Positions 41,092 to 48,946 of a stretch of 64,000 nucleotides of DNA are shown piece after piece. The notes under the pieces were generated by a model. That model saw only the letters and a list, made by a program, of their open reading frames with translations, did not search any database and had not been told where the DNA came from. The translations under genes and the position numbers were made by a program. The stretch comes from an uncultured Oscillibacter sp. (GTDB lineage: Bacteria > Bacillota > Clostridia > Oscillospirales > Oscillospiraceae). The stretch's first letter is position 1; each line of letters begins with the position of its first letter. The DNA is taken from contig NZ_CANTJS010000005.1 of the NCBI RefSeq assembly GCF_947654275.1, positions 1 through 64,000 on the forward strand, in the 5' to 3' direction.

Positions 41092-42684
41092 ATGAAGGTG
41101 TCGATTTTTGATCGTCTGATTTCAAGGGAACCAGGCGGGCAGGAACGGAAAGCATTTCACTCCATCCCCTACAGAAGAATGTTCTCGGAGCTGGATGAAA
41201 GCGGCGGGGAGGCCAGAGAGCGGTATCCCGGAGACGAAAAGACGGTGGAAGCCTTCATCCGGGTTTTAAAAGAGGCGTGCAGGGCGCGGCACAAAAAGGC
41301 GCTGGACGGCGTGATGCCTCCCATCCATGCGGAGGCCCGTTTTTTTCTGTCGGAGGACCGGATGTGCGCCTATGGGTGCCTGCTTCCGCCGGAGAACGGC
41401 GGCGAGGGAATCAGCCTGGAAAAATTCCTGGGCGACCTCCACTATGAGGGCGTCCGCTACGGCGTTTTACAGGAGGACATCCCCCGGGAATTTGAACGCG
41501 GATACCTTCACATCTTCCCGGTGGCCCGGGGCAAGCCGCCCCTGGCGGGAGAGGACGGCAAGGTGACCGAGCTCTTCCAGCGGCGCAGGAACATGCGCCT
41601 GGAGGTGCAGAATGGAAGTGAGGCGGATTTCAGCCGGGACGTCCAGCTCCAGCCCATCCGGAAGGGCGCCGTCATCTGCCTGATTCGGGCCCCCAAGGCC
41701 GGGTCGGACGGCACCGACGTCACGGGGCAGCCCCTTTCCCCGCCGCAGGTCTTCAGCGCCCGGGCGCCCCAGGGGAAGAACACGGAGCTGGGCCGGGGCG
41801 GGCAGGCCCTCATCGCCGGGACGGACGGCATCCTCTACATTGAGAACGACCTGTTCTGCATCCACGAGCAGAAAATCATTGACGGCAGTCTGGACCAGTT
41901 TCAGGGGACTCTCCGGATTTCCGGCAATCTCTACATCGGCGGAAACGTGGACGGAGGCGTGGAGATTGAGGCCACCGGCGAAATCGTCATCAACGGGGCG
42001 ATGGGAGAGGCCCGGGTCACCTCCTCAGGGGGGACCATCCGCGTGCAGCGGGGCATCTACGGCGCCGCCGGCAAAACCGTACTGCGGGCAGCGCATCAGA
42101 TTCAGTCGCCGGTGGTGGAGTGGGCGGACATTGACGCCGGGACCAGCGTGATTTCGGAGACCATCTCCAACAGCGCCATCCGCTGCGGCGGCACGGTCTA
42201 TGTCATGAACGGCCGGGGCATGATTGTGGACAGCCTGATTCAGGCGGGGGACAGCGTACTGTGCCTGCGGGTGGGCAATCTGGCCGGAGGCCGCAGCCGG
42301 TTTTCGGTGGGCTATCCCCCGAATCTTCCGGAGACCTGGAAGCAGCTCAAGGGAGAGCTGGCAGAAACGCAGTCGACGCTGGATAAGCTGTGGGACCACG
42401 TCTCCGCCCTGCGGCGGAAGGGGCCCCGCCTCTCGGAGACGGAGCGGGTTCTGCTGGAGCAGCTCGTAGAGCAGAGGGAGCTGTACACCCAAAAGCGGGA
42501 GGCGCTGACAGCGGAGCTGAGAACGGCCAACCAGGCGCTGAACAAAAAGACCAAGGGACGTATCCGGTGTGAAAAGCTGTTCCCCTTTTTGGACGTCCAA
42601 ATCGGCAGGCTGTCCGAGGAGGTCATCACGATTGAGGAGAACTGCGACATTCACGTGGAAGAAAATAAAATCGTTCTGGAGTAA
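41092..42684 (+). CDS. FapA family protein (DUF342)
   Basis: A 530-residue cytosolic protein of the FapA/DUF342 family, often found with motility or surface-structure genes in other bacteria. The middle third is a right-handed beta-helix-like repeat (GTLRISGNLYIGGNVDGGVEIEATGEIVINGAMGEARVTS in overall form), and the C-terminus is a coiled coil (LKGELAETQSTLDKLWDHV, TAELRTANQALNKKTKG). Exact function is unknown. GAAGGAGG lies close to ATG 41092; GTG 41098 is an alternative with better spacing. It is flanked by its own promoter and terminator. Confidence 0.88.
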   Translation: MKVSIFDRLISREPGGQERKAFHSIPYRRMFSELDESGGEARERYPGDEKTVEAFIRVLKEACRARHKKALDGVMPPIHAEARFFLSEDRMCAYGCLLPPENGGEGISLEKFLGDLHYEGVRYGVLQEDIPREFERGYLHIFPVARGKPPLAGEDGKVTELFQRRRNMRLEVQNGSEADFSRDVQLQPIRKGAVICLIRAPKAGSDGTDVTGQPLSPPQVFSARAPQGKNTELGRGGQALIAGTDGILYIENDLFCIHEQKIIDGSLDQFQGTLRISGNLYIGGNVDGGVEIEATGEIVINGAMGEARVTSSGGTIRVQRGIYGAAGKTVLRAAHQIQSPVVEWADIDAGTSVISETISNSAIRCGGTVYVMNGRGMIVDSLIQAGDSVLCLRVGNLAGGRSRFSVGYPPNLPETWKQLKGELAETQSTLDKLWDHVSALRRKGPRLSETERVLLEQLVEQRELYTQKREALTAELRTANQALNKKTKGRIRCEKLFPFLDVQIGRLSEEVITIEENCDIHVEENKIVLE

Positions 42685-42692
42685 TCAGGAAC

Positions 42693-42739
42693 ACAAGAGC
42701 ACGGAAGGGGGGCACAGCGCCCTTCCGTGCTTTTTGTAT
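42693..42739 (+). terminator. Terminator after the fapA-like gene
   Basis: AGCACGGAAGGGGGGC / GCGCCCTTCCGTGCT stem followed by TTTTTG. Confidence 0.88.
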
Positions 42740-42771
42740 TCAGCCCGGGCCTCCAGCCGCAAAAACGCCCC

Positions 42772-43941
42772 TCAGCGCCGCCTTTTTCCCGGCAGCTTAT
42801 CGGCCAAGACGCACAGCGCCGCCACCAGAACCATATCCGCCAGGGTACAGCCCAGGGGAAAATCCAGTCTCATCAATCCCCGGTAGGCCCCGAAGCCCAC
42901 CGCCCAAATCACCAGATTCCGCCTGTCGAAGTCCGCCTGGAACCGGTCCCGGCGCAGCAGGAAAAAGTCCGTGATTTGAATGGCGGTCATGGGCGCGAAG
43001 ACGGAGCCAATCAGGTAGAGGAACCCGGTGATGTCGTCCATGGGGAACAGGACCGCCCCGGCGCAGCCCAGCAGTGCGGCTCCGGCGGCCATCCATCTGC
43101 CCTTCAGCCGGGGGCTGAGGGACTCGGCTGAGACGCCGGCGGACCACGCATCCAGGAAGGTGGTGGTGACAGTGGACAGAATCAGAATCACCAGTGCGGC
43201 GGCCCCCAGGCCCGCCTTGACCATGATGGCGGCAATATTGGACTCCCCGGTAAACAGTGCCGCGCCCATGCCGATGACATACATCCAGACGGAAACCAGA
43301 CCGTAGACCACCGCGCTGGCCAGGGACGCCTGAACGGGCTTTTCCGCCTCCCGGGTGTAGTCGCTGATGAGGGGCAGCCAGCTCAGGGGCATGGCCGCCG
43401 CCAGCTCCACCGCCGCGCCGAAGCTCATAGCCTCTCCCAGCCCCCCGCCTGCAGGCGTCCCCGCGCCGAAGACAACCCGGCTCAGCACCAGCGTCAGCAG
43501 GAACAGCGCCGCCATGGAAAGCCGGTTGAGCCAGCCCAGATTGGTGACGCCCACCAGAATCCAGACCAGAATCAGCCCGCCGATTACCAGGCACCAGACC
43601 CAATGCCCCGCCGGGAAGACGCCGCCTGCGGCCAGCGCCCCGTCATAAATCATGATGGCCGTCCAGCCCGCCAGCTGGAGGATGTTCAGGGCGGCGAAAA
43701 GCAGCCCGCCCCTCTGGCCGAAGCTCATTTTCACCGTCTCCATGGCGCTCCTGCCGCTCCGCCCGCCGATGAGCCCCGTCAGAAACAGCAGGATGCAGCC
43801 AATCACATGGCCGGCGACAATGGCGGCGAGGCCCCGGGCAAACCCCAGAGGCGCGAAGCTGGAGCCGGTGAGAATCTCCACCAGGGAGACGCCGGCCCCG
43901 AACCAGATCAGGCCGTTCTGTACCGTTGTGGTCTTCTTCAC
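42772..43941 (-). CDS. cytX: CytX-type hydroxymethylpyrimidine transporter
   Basis: Membrane permease of the nucleobase-cation-symport family (389 residues, about 12 helices), likely importing HMP for thiamine salvage. Helical segments include LAAIVAGHVIGCILLFLTGLI, AALNILQLAGWTAIMIYDGA and WCLVIGGLILVWILVGV; family-like SYTREAEKP follows the PLISD segment. Start is GTG 43941, two bases after the thiD stop, with GGGAGGGC upstream. As the last gene of thiE-thiD-cytX under a TPP riboswitch, HMP is the best substrate guess; cytosine is the alternative. Confidence 0.85.
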   Translation of the reverse strand: MKKTTTVQNGLIWFGAGVSLVEILTGSSFAPLGFARGLAAIVAGHVIGCILLFLTGLIGGRSGRSAMETVKMSFGQRGGLLFAALNILQLAGWTAIMIYDGALAAGGVFPAGHWVWCLVIGGLILVWILVGVTNLGWLNRLSMAALFLLTLVLSRVVFGAGTPAGGGLGEAMSFGAAVELAAAMPLSWLPLISDYTREAEKPVQASLASAVVYGLVSVWMYVIGMGAALFTGESNIAAIMVKAGLGAAALVILILSTVTTTFLDAWSAGVSAESLSPRLKGRWMAAGAALLGCAGAVLFPMDDITGFLYLIGSVFAPMTAIQITDFFLLRRDRFQADFDRRNLVIWAVGFGAYRGLMRLDFPLGCTLADMVLVAALCVLADKLPGKRRR

Positions 43942-43943
43942 TC

Positions 43944-44753
43944 TCAGCCCTCCCCGCCGGTGAAGCGGCTGCGGAGATCCCACATGTGGTCCATGGGCCC
44001 GGAGCCCTTCCCCAGGTCCAGCATCGCGGAGAGCGCACCGAATATGTACTGCTTGGCCCGCTGAATCGAGTCCTCCAGAGAATAGCCCTTGGCCAGATTG
44101 GATGCAATGGCGCTGGAGAGAGTGCAGCCGGTGCCGTGGGTATTGGGGTTGTCCACACGCTCCGAGGTGAAGAAGCAGACGGAGCCGTCCCGGTCAATCA
44201 GCACGTCGTTTGCGTCATGGACATTGTGCCCGCCCTTGCAGAGGACGGCGCAGCCGAACCGCTCCCGAATCTCCTTCCCGGCGAAGACCATGTCGTCATA
44301 TGTCCGGATTTCCCTGCCGGAGAGGATTTCGGCCTCGGGAACATTGGGGGTGAGGACCGCGGCCAGAGGCAACAGGCGGCGCTTCAGGGTCTCCAGGGCG
44401 TCCTCCGAAATCAGCCGGTCCCCGGAGGTAGCCACCATCACCGGGTCCACCACGATGTTCCTCGCCTGATACTGCGTGAGCTTGTCCGCGATGACCTCGA
44501 TGAGGGGAACGCTGGCCACCATGCCTGTTTTCACCGCGTCGGGGAAGATGTCGGTGAAGACGCAGTCCAGCTGCTGGGCCAGGAATTCCGGCGTGGATTC
44601 CTGGATGCTTTTGACGCCGGTGGTATTCTGGGCCACCAGGGCCGTGACGGCGGTGAGGGCAAACACCCCGTTGGCGGTCATGGTCTTGATGTCGGCCTGG
44701 ATACCGGCGCCTCCGCTGGGGTCGGTCCCGGCGACCGTCAATGCTGTTTTCAT
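43944..44753 (-). CDS. thiD: Hydroxymethylpyrimidine / phosphomethylpyrimidine kinase
   Basis: Cytosolic ribokinase-fold enzyme phosphorylating HMP and HMP-P to HMP-PP, the pyrimidine half of thiamine. Motifs are TVAGTDPSGGAGIQADIKT at the N-terminus, DPVMVATSGDRL, LTPNVPEAEIL and the ATP-site THGTGCTLSSAIA. At 269 residues it is full length. Start ATG 44753 (MKTALTVAG) follows AAAAGGAG; the 14-residue extension is rejected. It lies between hairpin array 2 (after thiE) and cytX. Confidence 0.96.
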   Translation of the reverse strand: MKTALTVAGTDPSGGAGIQADIKTMTANGVFALTAVTALVAQNTTGVKSIQESTPEFLAQQLDCVFTDIFPDAVKTGMVASVPLIEVIADKLTQYQARNIVVDPVMVATSGDRLISEDALETLKRRLLPLAAVLTPNVPEAEILSGREIRTYDDMVFAGKEIRERFGCAVLCKGGHNVHDANDVLIDRDGSVCFFTSERVDNPNTHGTGCTLSSAIASNLAKGYSLEDSIQRAKQYIFGALSAMLDLGKGSGPMDHMWDLRSRFTGGEG

Positions 44754-44821
44754 GTTCAGTTCTCCTTTTCGCATTGAAGTTTTATAGCGCGGCAAAAGGT
44801 GGTACCCCCGATTTACCGCAA

Positions 44822-45043
44822 GAAAAACGCCCGCAGGCGGTTTTCCTGCTGAATATCAGACCGCCGCTTATAGTCAAACAAGTTGAAAAGAATCAACTGA
44901 TTCTTTTCAACTCTGCGGCGATACACCGCCGCAGATGGCCGCATTTACGGCCATTGTTTGGCTTCATAGAGAATAAAGCGTGTTTCACACGCCAGCGGGC
45001 CGCGGCCCGCTGGTTGAAAACGTACAATTTGCACGTTTTCAAC
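44822..45043. repeat. Hairpin array 2 (six or more consecutive palindromes)
   Basis: Between thiE and thiD: an imperfect hairpin near 44824-44844; 44881-44912 (14-bp arm AGTTGAAAAGAATC, 4-base loop); 44913-44934 (CTGCGGCG); 44935-44954 (ATGGCCG); 44978-44992 (GCGTGT); 44993-45012, a perfect 20-base palindrome (CAGCGGGCCG arm); 45013-45043 (11-bp arm GTTGAAAACGT). From 44881 on, several abut with no spacer. No ORF uses this stretch. It lies within the thiamine operon transcript. Confidence 0.88.
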
Positions 45044-45044
45044 T

Positions 45045-45689
45045 TTATTCACTATACAGCTGTTCCACCAGGGCCCGCAGCTCCCGGGCGGCGGCCTCCG
45101 GATGCTTCTGCCCGAAGATTCCGGAGACCACGGCCACGCCCGCCAGACCCAGCCCCCTCAGCTCCAGAATGTTCTCCCGGCTCACCCCGCCGATGGCTAC
45201 GGCAGGGATATCCACCGCCGCCGTAATGGCCCGGATGGTCTCCCGGGAAATGGGTCTGGCGTCGGCCTTGGTGCCCGTGGCGAAGGCCGCCCCCACGCCC
45301 AGATAGTCCGCCCCCGCCGCCCGGGCCCGGAGGGCCTCCGTCCGCGAGTGGGCGGAGACGCCCAGAAGCTTTCCCGGCCCCAGCAGCGCCCGGGCACGGC
45401 CCGCGGCCAGGTCGTCCTGGCCCACGTGAACGCCGTCGGCCCCCGCCGCCAGGGCGATGTCCGGCCGGTCGTTGATGATGCTGACGGCCCCCAGCTCACG
45501 GCAGAGCGCGGCGAAGCGCCGGGCCTCCGCCAGGAAAGCATCGTCCTCCAGCCGCTTTTCCCGGAGCTGGACAATGGCCGCGCCGCCCCGGACGGCGGCC
45601 TCGATCTGGTGAAAAAAATCCTCCTCATCCGCCGCCCAGGCCCGGTCGGTGACGGCATAAAGCCGGAATGTTTCGGGGCTGATACCCAT
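45045..45689 (-). CDS. thiE: Thiamine phosphate synthase
   Basis: Cytosolic TIM-barrel enzyme joining HMP-PP and thiazole phosphate to thiamine phosphate. Motifs are IVQLREKRLEDDAFL, IINDRPDIALAAGADGVHVGQDDL in overall form, LLGVSAHSRTEA and DYLGVGAAFATGTK. At 214 residues it is normal. GGGAGG precedes ATG 45689. First gene after the minus-strand TPP riboswitch. Confidence 0.96.
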   Translation of the reverse strand: MGISPETFRLYAVTDRAWAADEEDFFHQIEAAVRGGAAIVQLREKRLEDDAFLAEARRFAALCRELGAVSIINDRPDIALAAGADGVHVGQDDLAAGRARALLGPGKLLGVSAHSRTEALRARAAGADYLGVGAAFATGTKADARPISRETIRAITAAVDIPAVAIGGVSRENILELRGLGLAGVAVVSGIFGQKHPEAAARELRALVEQLYSE

Positions 45690-45710
45690 GGCAAAATCCT
45701 CCCAAATTCC

Positions 45711-45847
45711 GAAAATATAAAATCCGCAGACAAACCAACCCGGTTCATCTGCGGTAAGACGTCCGCTATTTCCCTACGTTGGCATGATCCAAATCAGGTT
45801 CCGGGTCGGGACCTTCACGGTCCCCTCTCAGCCCGCGCCAGCGGACT
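45711..45847 (-). promoter_or_regulatory. TPP riboswitch and terminator upstream of thiE
   Basis: Minus-strand THI element: P1 GTCCGC/GCGGAC (ends near 45847 and 45761), GGGCTGAGAGGGGACC pyrimidine arm, and the pyrophosphate arm AACCTGATTTGGATCATGCC...CGTAGGGA. A hairpin CCGCAGA...TCTGCGG (45754-45724) followed by ATTTTATATTTT is the terminator. TPP binding should switch off thiE-thiD-cytX. Confidence 0.95.
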
Positions 45848-45868
45848 CCCCTTTTTGATTGTGAGCTT

Positions 45869-45897
45869 ATCATACTCCCTTTTCCCCGGATTTGCAA
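45869..45897 (-). promoter_or_regulatory. Promoter of the thiE operon
   Basis: Minus strand TTGCAA (45897-45892), 17-base spacer, TATGAT (45874-45869). Confidence 0.7.
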
Positions 45898-45902
45898 GTC
45901 CC

Positions 45903-45931
45903 TTGACAAACTTTCGTCACGGTGGTATTCT
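45903..45931 (+). promoter_or_regulatory. Promoter of the thiW-thiM operon
   Basis: TTGACA (45903-45908), 17-base spacer, TATTCT (45926-45931). Its -35 is only five bases from the -35 of the divergent thiE promoter, so the two may compete or be co-regulated. Confidence 0.75.
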
Positions 45932-46074
45932 GGTCCCGAAAAGCAGGGGAGCCGGAAGGATGAGAGGAAGCGCAAGCTTCGACCCTTTACCTGATGCGGG
46001 TCATGCCGCCGTAGGGAGTCGATAGGGGACTTTTGACGGCGGTGCGCTCAGGTGCGCGCCGCCTTGCTTTTTGA
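45932..46074 (+). promoter_or_regulatory. TPP riboswitch and terminator, first element upstream of thiW
   Basis: Plus-strand THI element: GGGGAGCC, TGAGAGG, a small AAGC/GCTT stem, CGACCC, then ACCTGATGCGGGTCATGCCG...CGTAGGGA, with GTCCC (45934-45937 region) able to pair with GGGAC near 46030. The terminator GGCGGTGCGC/GCGCGCCGCC (46038-46063) with TTGCTTTTT follows. Confidence 0.94.
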
Positions 46075-46170
46075 AATTTCTTTGCGGAGGAGGGGGAAAC
46101 ACGACAGGCGTCCCGGCGGCAGCCCGCCGGGAACCGGCCGAGGGGGAGCGCCCTGGGTCCGGGCCCTATG

Positions 46171-46278
46171 CGCAGCGATGGGAAGCCGTGTTCCGGCGTG
46201 AGAGGAGGCCAGTCAGCCTCGACCGAATTTCCCTGGGCGGAAGGCCCCAGCCTGGTCAGGCATGGGGAAAACGCTGCG
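46171..46278 (+). promoter_or_regulatory. TPP-like variant aptamer with a remodelled 3' arm, upstream of thiW
   Basis: P1 is CGCAGCG (46171-46177) with CGCTGCG (46272-46278). The 5' half follows the THI element: GGGAAGCC, a GCCG/CGGC hairpin (P3), GTGAGAGG, a facultative AGGC/GCCT stem, then CGACC. The 3' half lacks ACCTGAT...CGTAGGG. Instead TTCCC (about 46229-46233) pairs with GGGGAA (46264-46269) around two small hairpins (TGGGC/GCCCCA and GCCTG/CAGGC). Downstream, CGTTTTC (46283-46289) can pair with GAAAACG at 46267-46273 or at 46303-46309, giving exclusive folds next to the thiW ribosome site AAAGGAG (46311). Ligand unknown. Confidence 0.6.
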
Positions 46279-46324
46279 GTTCGTTTTCTCCCTGCAATCT
46301 GTGAAAACGCAAAGGAGTTTCAGC

Positions 46325-46843
46325 ATGAAAAACAATTCCGTCAAAAAACTGGCCCTGGCCGGCGTGCTCTGCGCCGTGGCTGTCGCGGGCAGCATGTTTT
46401 CCTTCCCGGTGTTCGGCAGCAAGTGCGCCCCGGTTCAGCACATGGTCAACATCCTGTGCGCCGTGTTCCTGGGCCCCTGGTACAGCGTGGCCGCCGCCTT
46501 TGCCGCCAGCCTGCTGCGCAACCTCATGGGGCTGGGGAGTCTGCTGGCCTTCCCCGGCAGCATGTGCGGCGCGCTGCTCTGCGGCCTGGCCTTCCGGAAA
46601 ACCAGGAGCCTCCCGGCGGCGCTCGCCGCCGAGGTCCTGGGCACCGGCGTTGTGGGGGGACTGGCCGCCTACCCCGTGGCCGTCGCCTTTATGGGCAAAA
46701 GCGCCGGGGACATCGCCTTTACCGCCTATGTGGTCCCCTTCCTGATTTCCACGGCGGCGGGAGCCCTTCTGGCGGGGGCGCTGGTGTTCGCCCTTCAGAG
46801 AAGCGGGGCCCTGAAAGTCATGCAGGCCGCACTGGAGTCCTGA
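46325..46843 (+). CDS. thiW: ThiW, predicted thiazole-precursor ECF transporter S component
   Basis: A 172-residue integral membrane protein with five to six helices, the substrate-binding subunit of an energy-coupling-factor importer, predicted to bring in hydroxyethylthiazole. The family pattern is KCAPVQHMVNILCAVFLGPWY, SLLRNLMGLGSLLAFPGSMCGALL in overall form, and a conserved Gly-rich C-terminus. Start ATG 46325 has AAAGGAG 8 bases upstream; the frame-extended form would cover the leader structure. Followed by thiM 20 bases later. The shared ATPase/T components are not in this window. Confidence 0.93.
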   Translation: MKNNSVKKLALAGVLCAVAVAGSMFSFPVFGSKCAPVQHMVNILCAVFLGPWYSVAAAFAASLLRNLMGLGSLLAFPGSMCGALLCGLAFRKTRSLPAALAAEVLGTGVVGGLAAYPVAVAFMGKSAGDIAFTAYVVPFLISTAAGALLAGALVFALQRSGALKVMQAALES

Positions 46844-46863
46844 AAAGCCGGAGGTATTTGACC

Positions 46864-47655
46864 ATGACGCCTGACTTCTCTCTGCTGGAGGCGGTCCGCC
46901 GGACCCGCCCCCTGGTCCACTGCGTCAGCAATTTCGTCTCCGCCAACGACTGCGCCAATCTGGCTCTGGCGGTGGGGGCCAGTCCCATCATGGCCTGTGC
47001 GCCCCAGGAGATGGAGGCTGTCGCCGCCATATCCCGCGCCGCCGTGCTGAACACCGGCACGCCGGAGGAGGACAAATTCCGCGCCTGCCTCCTCCGGGGA
47101 CAGGCCGCCGGAAGGCTGGGCCAGCCGGTGGTTCTGGACCCCGTGGGGGTCGGGGCCAGCCCCTGGCGGCTGGCCTGGACGGAACGGCTGCTGGAACAGT
47201 TCACCCCCGCTCTGCTGCGGGTCAATTCAGGCGAGGCCAGGGCCCTTCTGCACCTGGACAGCCGGGCCCAAGGGGTGGACGCCGCCCCGGACCCTGACCG
47301 GCGGGGAACTCTGGCGCTGCGTCTGGCCCGGAAGCTGAACACGACCGTTCTCCTCTCCGGACCGGAGGATTTCGTCTCGGACGAAGCCGCTCTGTGGAGA
47401 ATCTCCGGCGGCAGTCCCCTGATGACCGGCGTAACCGGCACGGGCTGTATGCTCTCCGTCCTCTGCGGCGTCTTCGCGGCAGTGGAGCCGGACATCCTCA
47501 CCGCCGCCGTCACCGCCGCCGCCTTTTGGAAGGCCTGCGCCGCACAGGCGGAGGGCAGGGCCGGAGGACTGGGCAGCTTCCGGACCGCCCTTCTGGACGC
47601 CGCCGGGTCGCTGACAGCGGCGGACTGCGCCGGAATACCGGTTACACAGCTCTGA
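46864..47655 (+). CDS. thiM: Hydroxyethylthiazole kinase
   Basis: Cytosolic kinase phosphorylating salvaged hydroxyethylthiazole for ThiE. Motifs are PLVHCVSNFVSANDCANLALAVGASPIMA at the N-terminus in overall form, VVLDPVGVGAS, LRVNSGEARALL and MTGVTGTGCMLS. At 263 residues it is full length. CGGAGG precedes ATG 46864. With thiW it forms the thiazole half of the thiamine salvage pathway; the pyrimidine half is on the divergent operon. Confidence 0.95.
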   Translation: MTPDFSLLEAVRRTRPLVHCVSNFVSANDCANLALAVGASPIMACAPQEMEAVAAISRAAVLNTGTPEEDKFRACLLRGQAAGRLGQPVVLDPVGVGASPWRLAWTERLLEQFTPALLRVNSGEARALLHLDSRAQGVDAAPDPDRRGTLALRLARKLNTTVLLSGPEDFVSDEAALWRISGGSPLMTGVTGTGCMLSVLCGVFAAVEPDILTAAVTAAAFWKACAAQAEGRAGGLGSFRTALLDAAGSLTAADCAGIPVTQL

Positions 47656-47657
47656 AA

Positions 47658-47697
47658 ACCCCGCCTGCCGTCTCCGGCAGGCGGGGCTTTTTGTAAT
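47658..47697 (+). terminator. Terminator after thiM
   Basis: CCCCGCCTGCCG/CGGCAGGCGGGG stem and TTTTTG. Confidence 0.88.
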
Positions 47698-47751
47698 TTT
47701 GCAATTTTGTAATTTTGCATTGACTGGATTCCGGCGGGCTTCCCGCCTCGC

Positions 47752-48381
47752 TCAGTCCGTAAACCGGGCGGGGTCCCGGAGGGCCTCCGCCGTCTCCGCC
47801 GGAACGGCGACGGTGAAGGTCAGGAAGTCTCCCACATCCACCCCCAGCAGGGAGGGCAGATCCTCCAGAATCACTAGGGTCACGATGTCCGCATCGGCGG
47901 AGACGGTGAAGCGCACCAGCTCCTCATATTCCCGGTCCTCCTCCTTCTGCCATGCCTTCAGGGTCTCCTGCTGGCAGTAGATGTAGCTGTAGGAGGGCTG
48001 GCCGGGGTCCTCATCCGTCGGGACGCCCCAGCCGTCGTCATCGCTGAGGAGATCGTCCAGGATTTTGACCTGCTCCCCGTCCGTGACGGTCCCAACCTCC
48101 ACAATGGCGGACTCTTCGTCTGACACATCTATAATTTTCCAGTAGTGATCCTTTTCCACGCCGTTCTCGTCCTGGGTGCTCCAGGCCTTCGCGGCTCTCT
48201 CAGCCTCGTCCTCCCAGTCCTGGGCCCAATCCTCGGCGGCGTCCTCTATGGAATCCGCCAAATCCCTCTGAAACGCTTCGTCACTGGGGGCGGTGATGAC
48301 CATACCGGGCATACAGCCCGCCAGACTTCCCATCAGCACAGCCGCCAGGGCCAAGCCGAAAAATATACGCATCGTTTTCAT
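47752..48381 (-). CDS. Putative acidic lipoprotein
   Basis: A 209-residue predicted lipoprotein: basic start, hydrophobic core and the lipobox GSLAGC. The mature region is strongly acidic (WAQDWEDEAERAAKAW; DDLLSDDDGWGVPTDEDPG) and has a beta-rich C-terminus. I do not recognise a family. AAGGAG precedes ATG 48381. The gene is followed by the thiM terminator region and preceded by the small export protein gene. Confidence 0.72.
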   Translation of the reverse strand: MKTMRIFFGLALAAVLMGSLAGCMPGMVITAPSDEAFQRDLADSIEDAAEDWAQDWEDEAERAAKAWSTQDENGVEKDHYWKIIDVSDEESAIVEVGTVTDGEQVKILDDLLSDDDGWGVPTDEDPGQPSYSYIYCQQETLKAWQKEEDREYEELVRFTVSADADIVTLVILEDLPSLLGVDVGDFLTFTVAVPAETAEALRDPARFTD

Positions 48382-48431
48382 AGCAGCTCCTTATTCAAAC
48401 AATGTAATCAAAAGGGGTATATCTCAGGCCC

Positions 48432-48911
48432 TCACAGCAGCTGGAACAGGCCCATGGTGACGGCGGCGGTGATGCCCGCAGCCATCAGCAGCCCCGCGAA
48501 AATGGCGGGCAGGGCGTGCCGCATCCGGATATCCAGCACCGAGGCCACCAGCGCGCCGGTCCAGGCCCCCGTCCCCGGCAGGGGGATACCCACCAGAATC
48601 ATCAGGCCCAAAAGGCGGTATTTCCGCACCAGCCGCCCCTTGAGATGGGCCCGCCGCTCCAGCCAGGCGATTTTCGGGCCGAAAAAACGGGTCCCCCGGA
48701 GCCAGTTGGCCACCCGCCGCCCCAGCAGGATGATGAAGGGCGCCGGGACCAGGTTCCCCGCCACGGCAATGGCCGCCGCCTCTCCCAGGGGCAGCCCCGC
48801 AGCCGCGCCCAGGGGAATGGCCCCCCGCAGCTCCAGCACGGGGACCATGGCGGCGGCAAAGGTGAGGACCTCAGCGGGGATATCGGAAATAAAATTTGCT
48901 GCAAACGGCAT
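48432..48911 (-). CDS. Small multidrug-export family membrane protein (COG2426 type)
   Basis: A 159-residue membrane protein of the small multidrug export family. Segments include VLTFAAAMVPVLELRGAIPLG, AAIAVAGNLVPAPFIILLGRRVANWL and LLGLMILVGIPLPGTGAWTGALVAS, four to five helices in total. GGAGG lies 5 bases before ATG 48911, which I prefer to 48923. The export role is by family name; a substrate is not known. Confidence 0.82.
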   Translation of the reverse strand: MPFAANFISDIPAEVLTFAAAMVPVLELRGAIPLGAAAGLPLGEAAAIAVAGNLVPAPFIILLGRRVANWLRGTRFFGPKIAWLERRAHLKGRLVRKYRLLGLMILVGIPLPGTGAWTGALVASVLDIRMRHALPAIFAGLLMAAGITAAVTMGLFQLL

Positions 48912-48946
48912 AGGGACCTCCATAACCAGTTTTCGTTATGGACAGT

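Noticed and set aside
46171-46278. Cobalamin, glycine, FMN or HMP-PP (thiS-type) riboswitch as the identity of the second thiW leader element
   Set aside because: None of their signature sequences is present; only the 5' half of the THI element fits.
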